Below the pieces are notes generated by a model that ran no database searches, was not told where the DNA came from, and saw only the letters and a list, made by a program, of their open reading frames with translations. A program made the translations under genes and the position numbers. A stretch of 58,405 nucleotides of DNA from Citreicella sp. C3M06 (GTDB lineage: Bacteria > Pseudomonadota > Alphaproteobacteria > Rhodobacterales > Rhodobacteraceae): contig NZ_JAHKQA010000082.1 in NCBI RefSeq assembly GCF_018860705.1, forward strand, positions 1-58,405, read 5' to 3'. Each line of letters starts with the position of its first letter. Position 1 is the stretch's first letter. Below, one piece after another: positions 8,168-15,554 of this stretch.

Positions 8168-10336
8168 TCAGGCAGTTGTCTTTGTCCGATGGGCAGCAAG
8201 GTCCATAACACGGGCTGAATTGACCTCGGCGAACGGCGAGCGGATCATCGATATGTCGATCTCGACGGCATTGACACAATCCCGGAGCGTTTTCATCGAG
8301 AAGCCACTCGGGTTGTAGTTTGTGATGCCCACGTCGCGTTCCACATGGCCCATCAGTGCTCTTCGATGGGAGTCTTGGCGTTCGGTCTGAATCAGGAAGT
8401 GGTTGAACGTCGTGCGGAAGCTGTAGAAGTCCCGCTGCGCGTCGTAGATGTTGTGATCCTGGCGATACCTGGTGAACCGCTTAGAGAAGGTCTCGGTGTA
8501 TGTCTTCTTGGACTGGCTGCGCTCCAGCCATGGGAAAAGGCGGGGCTCCTCCTCGCGCCGTCGAAAGGCGACAAGTTGCATGAGACCCAGTTTCAGCAGG
8601 TTGTCGTGGATCGGTATGGTTCGGCGCGATGCCTTGCTCTTGAGACTCTGGCCTGGACCCTTTTTAAGCACGATGCACGGGATGTCATCGATGACCTGGA
8701 TATCGTCAATGTAAAGCTGGAGGACCTCTTCGCTCCGAAGGCCCATGTGGACGGCGATAAGTGGCGCCCAGAACATCGGATCGCCCACATCGTCGAGCTT
8801 GCCCTGGAAAATCGGCGTGCGGAACAGCCCCTTGAGCTTGCCGCACCAGGTCTGGCGCTCGTTGTCTTCCTGAAGGATTTCCCTGCGTTCGTATTCCGCC
8901 TTCTCCCAGATGTGATCGGCCATGATGTTCGTCAGCAGCTGGCCCTTCTTGACGAGGAATTTGCAGATGCGCTGGGCGTCCTGCATGTGGCGGTAGATCG
9001 TGGCGGGCCGCAGGCGTGGGATGCGATCCTTCAGAAGCTCGGATTCGATCTTGCCCGGGCTGGCGCCCTTCTTCTCCAGCCTCGCGCGCGTGAGCCCGTG
9101 GTTGCGCCTCTCGGTCGCATCCGCATCGTCGACAGCCTCCTGGGGTGATTGCTTGCTCGTCTTGGCCTGGTAGTTCTTGGGCAGACGCGCCAACAATTCC
9201 CAGATCATTTTCAGTTCGGCATCGGTGATGTCGTCAACAGACTTGTTGCCGACGATCCGCGAGAGCAGAAGGCCGGTTGACTTGACGTTCGGTCCGCTGT
9301 TTCGAGCCCAGTTCGCGCCGGCTGTCTCGTCCGCCTGTTCGGTCGGCTTGAACGACTTATATCCCCGGCTGCGCGCCTCGACGTAGAGTTCCGTGGCCTC
9401 CGTAATCTTGGGGCATGGATTGCAGTTTCTGGATGGCTCTGACGCTGGAGGGACAGCTGCGATGCGGTCGTGCGCAGGGGCCGCTGTCGGCGCGCTTGCA
9501 GGCGCACCCGGCCGCGTCACAGGCGCCGCTGTTCGGCAAGTCGCGGCGCCGTTGTGTGCTGACGGCACCGCAGGCAACGCGACTGGATTAGGGCGGGGAG
9601 CCGGGCTGAATGTGGCGGGTGTCGGCGCGCTGCTGATCGGGACTGTGCCGTCGACGAGCGGCCGGGCGGCCTGAAGGGCAGCGGAGGGCCCCTGAAATTC
9701 GCCGCGGTCCCGTCGGGCGTTCTCTTCCTCCGCCTCCAGCATGACCCGCAGCGCACGGAACGCGAGCCTCTGCCAGTCCGGATCGCTCTCGTCGAGCGCG
9801 ATACCGAGCCGATCGGCGACCTCGCGAAGCGGGTTGCGCGCTCTCTCGCGGTCTCGGATCGCGATCGCGTGCCGCAGGGTCTCGACGGCTGCATTGGCGC
9901 AGGCCAGCTCGTAGGCCGCAGCTTCGGGTGTGCGCGCGGGAGCCATTTCGCGGGCAACATCGGCCGCCTCGATCAGGAAGCGGCAGAGCTCCACGAGGAG
10001 CTTCTCCATGATGTCGGGCGCGATCGCCATCGTTCTCTCCGTCACTCCGGCGAAGGCGATGTCGCTCAGAAGTGTGAGCTTCTGAGCGAGCACCTTCGCG
10101 TCGCGCATGACATGGGAACGAAGTGGAAAGAGGAGTGACATTTTTTTGGGAGCACTCTCTTGCCCTTTAGCGCGCAGGGCCTGGGGCCAGCGACGGCGCC
10201 AATGGAATCCGCTGGGCCGATATTCGAGATGGGGCTGTGAAGGGGTCCTGAAACGCAAATGCGCGACTCCTGTGCCAACGATTGTGCCAATCGCGGAGAC
10301 AGGAGTCGCGCATTTCAGAGCGTCTGCGATTCTCAT
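8168..10336 (-). CDS. Site-specific integrase (tyrosine recombinase) of the tRNA-Asn island
   Basis: The protein (up to 722 residues) starts with a region like the DUF6538 integrase N-terminus (HLEYRPSGFHWRRRWPQALR, then AQKLTLLSDIAF). It continues through an Ala/Pro-rich linker (about residues 210-300) into a SAM-like core-binding region and the catalytic domain: arginine in MGLRSEEVL (about 530), FYSFRTTF where HxxR is expected (Tyr replaces His), MGHVER, and nucleophile Tyr in TNYNPSGF (about 672). The gene starts only 38 bases from the 3' end of tRNA-Asn, the usual position for an island integrase. The start is uncertain: ATG at 10336, or TTG at 10258, which has AGGAG 8 bases before it. 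A 17-bp inverted repeat lies between the two candidate starts. Confidence 0.9.
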   Translation of the reverse strand: MRIADALKCATPVSAIGTIVGTGVAHLRFRTPSQPHLEYRPSGFHWRRRWPQALRAKGQESAPKKMSLLFPLRSHVMRDAKVLAQKLTLLSDIAFAGVTERTMAIAPDIMEKLLVELCRFLIEAADVAREMAPARTPEAAAYELACANAAVETLRHAIAIRDRERARNPLREVADRLGIALDESDPDWQRLAFRALRVMLEAEEENARRDRGEFQGPSAALQAARPLVDGTVPISSAPTPATFSPAPRPNPVALPAVPSAHNGAATCRTAAPVTRPGAPASAPTAAPAHDRIAAVPPASEPSRNCNPCPKITEATELYVEARSRGYKSFKPTEQADETAGANWARNSGPNVKSTGLLLSRIVGNKSVDDITDAELKMIWELLARLPKNYQAKTSKQSPQEAVDDADATERRNHGLTRARLEKKGASPGKIESELLKDRIPRLRPATIYRHMQDAQRICKFLVKKGQLLTNIMADHIWEKAEYERREILQEDNERQTWCGKLKGLFRTPIFQGKLDDVGDPMFWAPLIAVHMGLRSEEVLQLYIDDIQVIDDIPCIVLKKGPGQSLKSKASRRTIPIHDNLLKLGLMQLVAFRRREEEPRLFPWLERSQSKKTYTETFSKRFTRYRQDHNIYDAQRDFYSFRTTFNHFLIQTERQDSHRRALMGHVERDVGITNYNPSGFSMKTLRDCVNAVEIDISMIRSPFAEVNSARVMDLAAHRTKTTA
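10257..10315. repeat. 17-bp perfect inverted repeat at the integrase start
   Basis: AAATGCGCGACTCCTGT (10257-10273) is the exact reverse complement of 10299-10315, with 25 bases between. Inside the spacer lies a second short palindrome, CGATTG/CAATCG with a 3-base loop. The repeat sits inside or just upstream of the integrase N-terminus, 60-118 bases from the tRNA 3' end. On the minus strand one arm contains the AGGAG that could serve a TTG start at 10258. It may be a recombinase arm site, an operator, or an RNA structure that hides the ribosome site. Confidence 0.8.
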
Positions 10337-10374
10337 CGCATTTTTGCCAAAAACCTCAGTAACTTAGAGATTTT

Positions 10375-10449
10375 TGGCTCCGGCGGTAGGGATCGAACCT
10401 ACGACCAATTGATTAACAGTCAACTGCTCTACCGCTGAGCTACGCCGGA
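10375..10449 (-). tRNA. tRNA-Asn (anticodon GTT)
   Basis: Read on the minus strand, the acceptor arms TCCGGCG and CGCCGGA pair, followed by discriminator G and an encoded CCA. The D-arm has GCTCAGCGGTAGAGC, the anticodon loop CTGTTAA gives GTT, and the T-arm is GTAGGTTCGATCCCTAC. Its 3' end faces the island and the integrase gene, which marks it as the likely attachment site. Confidence 0.97.
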
Positions 10450-10523
10450 ACTTGTGAGGGGGCGTATAGCAACCGCGACTGACGGGGTCCAGAGGCTTTC
10501 AGCAGTTTTTTCCATTTTTCTCG

Positions 10524-11444
10524 TCACGCCGCGGTGGCTCCATAAAAATAAGCGTTTTCAGACAGCTCTCCGGCAAACGTCACTTGCTGGCGAAGCGACA
10601 GATCGACGAGGTGGGCAAAAACGTTGCGCGTTGCTGCGGGCAGCAGGGCCGGGGATAGCTCTGTGTAGATTCGAGCCGCGATCGATGCGGCGTTGCCGCC
10701 GCAATGGGCGAGGGCGTCGAGGATCTGGCCTTCGCGCGCGCGTCGGTGGTTTGCCAGAAAGCCGATGCGCTCGGATGGCGTGTGCACCGGCGCTCCGTGC
10801 CCGGGGTGCAGCACCGACCAGTCGCGGGCGGTGAGCTTGTCCAGCGAGGACAGGAAGGCCGCGATGTCTCCATCCGGGGGGGATACCAGCGAGGTTGCCC
10901 ATCCCATGACAAGATCGCCGGAAAACAGCGTGTCGTCCCAGGCAAAGCACAGGTGATTGCCAAAATGCCCCGGCGTGTGCAGCGCTTCGAGCGCCCAGCA
11001 GTCGCCCGACAGGGTGGCGCCGTCGGCAAGCACCTCATCCGGCGCGAAGGCGGCATCGACGCCTTCGCCGCCGCCAGCGAGGCCGCTCGCAGCAAGGCGC
11101 TGCATGATCGGTGATCGGCCCTCCAGCGCATCGCCAAAGGCGCAGACCGGGGCGCCGGTGGCCTGCGCCAGCGCGCGCGCCAGCGGCGAATGGTCAAGAT
11201 GGGCATGGGTGACCAGCACTGCCGCAACCCGCGCGCCGCCGATCGCCGCCAGCAGGGCATCAAGATGTTCGGCGCTATCCGGCCCCGGATCGATCACCGC
11301 GACCTCGTCTTCGCCGAGGATATAGCTGTTGGTGCCTCGAAAGGTCATGGGCGAGGGATTCGGCGCAAGGATTCGCCGCAAACCGGGCGCGAGCCAGTCG
11401 GCCTCTCCGGGAACGGGATTGAATTCGGCTTGCGGGTCCTGCAT
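10524..11444 (-). CDS. MBL-fold metallo-hydrolase
   Basis: The 306-residue protein has the metallo-beta-lactamase fold signature HAHLDHS (about residue 80), a later HTPGHFGNHLCF motif supplying another metal ligand, an aspartate in LFSGDLVMGW, and HPGHGAPV near residue 210. A C-terminal winged-helix-like extension (ILDALAHCGGNAASIAARIYTELSPALL) places it with the LACTB2/RNase-like or glyoxalase II-like group. It probably hydrolyses a thioester, phosphodiester or RNA substrate in the cytoplasm; the substrate cannot be told from sequence. It starts 43 bases from the divergent histidine kinase gene. Confidence 0.88.
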   Translation of the reverse strand: MQDPQAEFNPVPGEADWLAPGLRRILAPNPSPMTFRGTNSYILGEDEVAVIDPGPDSAEHLDALLAAIGGARVAAVLVTHAHLDHSPLARALAQATGAPVCAFGDALEGRSPIMQRLAASGLAGGGEGVDAAFAPDEVLADGATLSGDCWALEALHTPGHFGNHLCFAWDDTLFSGDLVMGWATSLVSPPDGDIAAFLSSLDKLTARDWSVLHPGHGAPVHTPSERIGFLANHRRAREGQILDALAHCGGNAASIAARIYTELSPALLPAATRNVFAHLVDLSLRQQVTFAGELSENAYFYGATAA

Positions 11445-11487
11445 CGGTCGGGCTTTCTGTCATCGGTCCGGCGCAAAGGGTACACGG

Positions 11488-12759
11488 ATGTTCGACTGGC
11501 TCAAATCCTATATGCCGCGCGGTCTTTACGGGCGGGCGGCGCTGATCCTGTTGTTGCCGGTGGTGACGCTGCAACTGGTGGTCTCGGTGGTGTTCGTGCA
11601 GCGCCACTTCGAGGGCGTCTCGTCGCAGATGAGCCGCGAGCTGGCGCGCGAAATCCGCCTCGTGCTGGCGGAGCCCGAGCTTGCGGCGCGGCTGGAGCTC
11701 GAGGTCAGCGATGTCGCGGCGATGCCAGAGGTGGATGAGCGACGCTGGTATGATTTCTCGGGGCTGGTGGTGGCCCGCACGCTGCGCGACGCGGTGCCGG
11801 GGGTCGACCGCATCCTGCTGCCCGATGATTTCACCGTGACGCTGTATTTGCGCGAGGGGGATCGCATCGTCGAGATCGGGTTTCCGCGCCGCAGGGCGTC
11901 GCCAACCAATGCGCACCAGCTGTTCGTCAACATGATGGTGTTCGGCGTGGTCATGACGCTGATCGCGTTCCTGTATCTGCGCAACCAGTTGCGGCCGATC
12001 ACGCGTCTGGCGGCAGCAGCCGAGGCCTTTGGGCGCGGGCGCAGCGTGCCCTATTCGCCCGCCGGGGCGGTCGAGGTGCGGGCGGCGGGCAGCGCCTTTC
12101 TTGATATGCGCAACCGGATCGAGCGTCATATAGAGCAGCGCACCCTGATGCTGTCGGGGGTCAGTCACGATCTGCGCACGCCGCTGACGCGGCTGCGGCT
12201 TGGCATTTCAATGCTTGATGACGAGGATCGCGAGCCGCTGGAACGCGACGTGGAAGACATGCAGGGGCTGATCGACGCCTTTCTCGATTTTGCCCGTGGC
12301 GACAGCCAGTCCGGCGAGGCCGAGCCCGTCGATCCAGCGGAGTTTCTACGCCACATCGCCGAGGATGCGCAAAGGGCAGGGCGCGCCGTGGTGCTGCGCG
12401 AGGTCGAGGGGAGCGGAGAGGTCATGCTCAAACCCGGCGCCATGCGCCGCGCGCTTGAAAACCTCGTGGGCAACGCGGTGCGCCATGGCACGCGCTGCGA
12501 GGTGTCCGTGGCGCTGACCGAGCGCAGCCTGCGCTTTCGGGTCGAGGACAACGGCCCGGGCATCGCGCCCGAACAGCGCGGCGATGCGCTGCGCCCGTTC
12601 GTGCGGCTCGATCCGGCGCGCAATCAGGACAAGGGCTCTGGCGTGGGGCTAGGGCTGGCCATCGCGGCGGATGTAGCGCGCGCTCATGGCGGCATCTTGC
12701 GGCTGGGGAAAAGCGACGCGCTTGGGGGGCTGCGGGCGGACATTGTCATCGCACGCTAA
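11488..12759 (+). CDS. EnvZ-like sensor histidine kinase (orphan)
   Basis: The 423-residue inner-membrane kinase has a first membrane segment near residues 13-33 (GRAALILLLPVVTLQLVVSV), a periplasmic part of about 110 residues, a second segment (MMVFGVVMTLIAFLYL, about 150-166), and a HAMP region. The phosphorylation box is LSGVSHDLRTPLTRLRLGISML, followed by a catalytic domain with N (LVGNAVRHG), G1 (EDNGPGIAP) and G2 (GSGVGLGLAIA) motifs. The ATG at 11488 gives the first membrane helix at the usual place; the longer frame upstream would overlap the divergent hydrolase gene. No response regulator gene is adjacent, which is unusual for the EnvZ group. The signal is unknown. Confidence 0.88.
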   Translation: MFDWLKSYMPRGLYGRAALILLLPVVTLQLVVSVVFVQRHFEGVSSQMSRELAREIRLVLAEPELAARLELEVSDVAAMPEVDERRWYDFSGLVVARTLRDAVPGVDRILLPDDFTVTLYLREGDRIVEIGFPRRRASPTNAHQLFVNMMVFGVVMTLIAFLYLRNQLRPITRLAAAAEAFGRGRSVPYSPAGAVEVRAAGSAFLDMRNRIERHIEQRTLMLSGVSHDLRTPLTRLRLGISMLDDEDREPLERDVEDMQGLIDAFLDFARGDSQSGEAEPVDPAEFLRHIAEDAQRAGRAVVLREVEGSGEVMLKPGAMRRALENLVGNAVRHGTRCEVSVALTERSLRFRVEDNGPGIAPEQRGDALRPFVRLDPARNQDKGSGVGLGLAIAADVARAHGGILRLGKSDALGGLRADIVIAR

Positions 12760-12945
12760 GGGCGCATGGTGGGGTGGCTCCGGCGGCAACCTGCGCGGCA
12801 CCTCACACCCCGCCGAGGCTAGATCATGGCGCCTGCGATGCCCATACCAATCGCCACGAGCGCAGGTGGCGGTCCGGAGCATTGGCGCCGTCCTTGGCGG
12901 TCGTTCCAAGCGGTTCAAAGCCGCCGGAAGGACCGTGCGGGCCGA

Positions 12946-13260
12946 TCAGCTCTCTAGCAGGATCTGTCCGCGCGCCTCGACCAGCAGTTCGGCGCGGCGC
13001 TGGCGGATCTCTTCGGCGTTGGCCTTGCCACCAAGATCGGCAACCAGCTTGCGCACCACGTCTTCATGGCCGGCTTCTTCGAAATCGGCCTTGACGACCT
13101 CGCGCGCGTAGGCATCGGCGTCGGTGCCCTGCTTGCCGAGCAGCTCTGCGGCCCAGAGCCCGAGCAGCTTGTTGCAACGCGCCTCGGCGCGGAAGTTCAG
13201 GTCTGCATCGTGAACGAAACGGGCCTCGAATGCGGCTTCGCGATCGTCGAATGTGGTCAT
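12946..13260 (-). CDS. F1-ATPase inhibitor subunit zeta (DUF1476)
   Basis: The 104-residue protein (TTFDDREAAFEARFVHDADLNFRAEARCNKLLGLWAAELLG...) matches the DUF1476 family. In alphaproteobacteria, notably Paracoccus, this is the zeta subunit that binds F1-ATPase and blocks ATP hydrolysis. The inhibitory N-terminal helix is residues 1-20. The protein is small, acidic and helical and has no signal peptide. The start at 13260 gives the conserved MTTFDDRE N-terminus. It is divergent from purC and separated from it by 162 bases that probably hold both promoters. It is not near ATP synthase genes here, which is normal for this family. Confidence 0.9.
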   Translation of the reverse strand: MTTFDDREAAFEARFVHDADLNFRAEARCNKLLGLWAAELLGKQGTDADAYAREVVKADFEEAGHEDVVRKLVADLGGKANAEEIRQRRAELLVEARGQILLES

Positions 13261-13422
13261 GTCGGTCTCACTCCCCAATCGTTATCAAACGATATAAGGT
13301 TTATTCCACTGGGGCGTGTATGCGCAACTGAAACCGTTCGCTTGCGACCCGGCGAGGCATGATTTATAGGGCCTCGCAGGACGCAACGTGTTTTCGCTGC
13401 CGGTCCCCCTGAAAGGAGTCCC

Positions 13423-14184
13423 ATGGCACGCCGCAAGAAGATCTACGAAGGCAAGGCAAAGATCCTTTATGAAGGCCCCGAGCCGGGGACCATCGTTCAG
13501 TATTTCAAGGACGACGCAACCGCTTTCAACGCCCAGAAAAAGGACGTGATTGAAGGCAAGGGTGTGCTGAACAACCGCCTGTCTGAATTCTTCATGACCG
13601 GGCTGAACAACATCGGCGTGCCGACCCACTTCCTCAAGCGCCTGAATATGCGCGAACAGTTGGTGCGCGCCTGCGAGATCATCCCGCTCGAGATCATCGT
13701 GCGCAACTTTGCCGCTGGCTCGCTTGCCTCGCGGCTGGGTCTCGAAGAAGGCACGCCGCTGCCCCGTCCGATCGTGGAATACTGCTACAAGGACGACAAG
13801 CTGGGCGACCCGCTGGTCACCGAAGAGCACATCGCCGCCTTTGGCTGGGCCAGCCAGCAGGATATGGACGACATTCTCAGCCTGTCGCTGCGGGTGAACG
13901 ATTACCTGTCCGGGCTGATGTATGGCGTTGGCATCAAGCTGGTCGATTTCAAGATCGAAATCGGCCGCGTCTATGATGGCGATTTCCAGCGGCTGATCGT
14001 GGCAGACGAGATCTCACCCGATTCGATGCGCCTGTGGGACATCGAAACCGGCAAGAAGCTCGACAAGGATGTGTTTCGCCGCGATCTGGGCTCGCTGACC
14101 GATGCCTATACCGAAGTGGCGCAGCGCCTTGGCGTGATGCCGCGTCAGGCAACCCATGTCAGCAAGCCCACGCTGATCAACTGA
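13423..14184 (+). CDS. purC: Phosphoribosylaminoimidazole-succinocarboxamide synthase
   Basis: The 253-residue SAICAR synthase joins CAIR and aspartate with ATP in purine synthesis. Family features are the N-terminal [30 protein letters not shown] nucleotide-binding region and [24 protein letters not shown]-type motif (here [19 protein letters not shown]), with the conserved [12 protein letters not shown] near the C-terminus. GAAAGGAG lies 7 bases before the ATG. It is the first gene of a purC-purS run. Confidence 0.97.
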   Translation: MARRKKIYEGKAKILYEGPEPGTIVQYFKDDATAFNAQKKDVIEGKGVLNNRLSEFFMTGLNNIGVPTHFLKRLNMREQLVRACEIIPLEIIVRNFAAGSLASRLGLEEGTPLPRPIVEYCYKDDKLGDPLVTEEHIAAFGWASQQDMDDILSLSLRVNDYLSGLMYGVGIKLVDFKIEIGRVYDGDFQRLIVADEISPDSMRLWDIETGKKLDKDVFRRDLGSLTDAYTEVAQRLGVMPRQATHVSKPTLIN

Positions 14185-14271
14185 TCAAGGCGGCGCCCAT
14201 GGCGGGCGTCACCTGCAAATTTCTGGAAAGATGAAAGGCATGTGCCTTTCGCAAGCGATGGAGAGAGTGCC

Positions 14272-14502
14272 ATGAAGGCTCGGGTTCACGTGATGCTCAA
14301 GGATGGCGTTCTCGATCCGCAGGGCGAAGCAGTGCGTCATGCGCTGCTGGGTCTGGGGTTCGACAAGGTTGGCGGTGTGCGTCAGGGCAAGGTGATCGAA
14401 CTCGATCTGGCCGAGGGCACGACCGAGGCCGATGTCACCGAAATGTGCGAAAAGCTGCTCGCCAATACGGTGATCGAAAGCTACGCCATCGAACTGGCCT
14501 GA
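14272..14502 (+). CDS. purS: Phosphoribosylformylglycinamidine synthase subunit PurS
   Basis: The 76-residue protein (KARVHVMLKDGVLDPQGEAVRHALLGLGFDKVGGVRQGKVIELDL) is PurS, which bridges PurL and the glutaminase PurQ in the FGAM synthase complex. GGAGAGAG precedes the ATG at 14272. It follows purC by 87 bases and is closed by a strong terminator, which separates it from purQ. Confidence 0.95.
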   Translation: MKARVHVMLKDGVLDPQGEAVRHALLGLGFDKVGGVRQGKVIELDLAEGTTEADVTEMCEKLLANTVIESYAIELA

Positions 14503-14848
14503 GACGCTGACGTCTTCGGAACAGACAGCGAAATGAACGGCTCTGGACGCCCCGAAAGGTTTCTTTCGGGGCGTTTTGGCATGGCGTGAGCAACTTGGCG
14601 TTCTGACGCCGCGCTGGCCTTGGGGCGCGTATCTGGGCCATGCGCTGGCAGGGATTTCGCGCGCAGCGAATTGCCCGGCGCAAGACGGCGGCGAGCGGAT
14701 TGATGTTCGTGGCAAAGACGGCTAAGGGATTCCAAGGCCGCACAGGACGCCGCGCCGCGTTCCCGGCCTGCGCAGGTTTCGCGGCGGTGGGTCGCGCGCC
14801 GCGTTCAGAACAGCAACCGGGCCGCCTGTCGGCCAGTGGAGACCGCCC
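14503..14848 (+). other. purS-purQ spacer with terminator, otherwise no gene seen
   Basis: After the terminator at 14548-14577 the remaining about 270 bases hold only short Arg/Ala-rich frames that do not look like genes. A promoter for purQ must lie here if the terminator is efficient; I see no clear -35/-10 pair. Confidence 0.5.
14548..14577 (+). terminator. Rho-independent terminator after purS
   Basis: A perfect 11-bp stem CGCCCCGAAAG (14548-14558) and its complement (14563-14573), with a 4-base loop, is followed by TTTT. It lies 45 bases after the purS stop. Confidence 0.9.
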
Positions 14849-15517
14849 ATGAAAGCTGCCGTCATTGTCTTCCCCGGGTCCAACTGCGACCGCGATCTAG
14901 CAATGGGATTCCGCCAGGCGGGGCTCGATGTTCAGATGGTGTGGCACAAGGACACGGCGCTGCCGCAAGGCATCGACATCGTGGGCATTCCGGGCGGGTT
15001 CTCGTTCGGCGATTACCTGCGCTGCGGCGCCATCGCGGCAAACTCGCCGATCTGTCAGGAAGTCAAGGCGCATGCCGAGCGCGGCGGATATGTCTTTGGC
15101 GTGTGCAACGGCTTTCAGGTGCTGACCGAAACCCGCATTCTGCCGGGCGCACTGCTGCGCAACGCCGGGCTGAAATACATCTGCCGCACCGTCGGGCTGT
15201 CGGTTGCGGAAAGCCAGTCGGTGTTTACCCGAGCCTATGAGACTGGCGAACAGATTCAGGTTCCGATCGCCCATCACGATGGCAATTACACCGCCGATGC
15301 CAAGACGCTGGATTTGCTGGAAGGCGAGGGGCGCGTTGCCTTCCGCTACACCGACAATCCGAACGGGTCGGATCGCGATATCGCGGGCATCCTGTCGGAA
15401 AACCGCCGGGTGCTGGGGATGATGCCGCATCCCGAACGGGCCTGCGACCCGCTGCAGGGCAACACCGATGGTGCGCGCCTTTTCGCCCATCTGACCACAG
15501 AGCTTGCCAGCGCATGA
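14849..15517 (+). CDS. purQ: Phosphoribosylformylglycinamidine synthase subunit PurQ (glutaminase)
   Basis: The 222-residue class I amidotransferase supplies ammonia from glutamine to PurL. It starts [20 protein letters not shown] and has the nucleophile cysteine in [10 protein letters not shown] (about residue 87) and the His/Glu pair in MMPHPERA (about 192). Length and start are typical. It is transcribed apart from purC-purS because of the terminator 270 bases upstream. Confidence 0.96.
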   Translation: MKAAVIVFPGSNCDRDLAMGFRQAGLDVQMVWHKDTALPQGIDIVGIPGGFSFGDYLRCGAIAANSPICQEVKAHAERGGYVFGVCNGFQVLTETRILPGALLRNAGLKYICRTVGLSVAESQSVFTRAYETGEQIQVPIAHHDGNYTADAKTLDLLEGEGRVAFRYTDNPNGSDRDIAGILSENRRVLGMMPHPERACDPLQGNTDGARLFAHLTTELASA

Positions 15518-15554
15518 CTTGAGGCCGCCGCCCGCGCAGCGTAATCTGCGCGGC

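Noticed and set aside
1-10374. Second copy of the tRNA-Asn 3' end (far attachment site)
   Set aside because: I looked for the T-arm and acceptor sequence and saw only matches of 9-10 bases (for example CCGGCGGT around 5581 and 5884), too short to be an att site.
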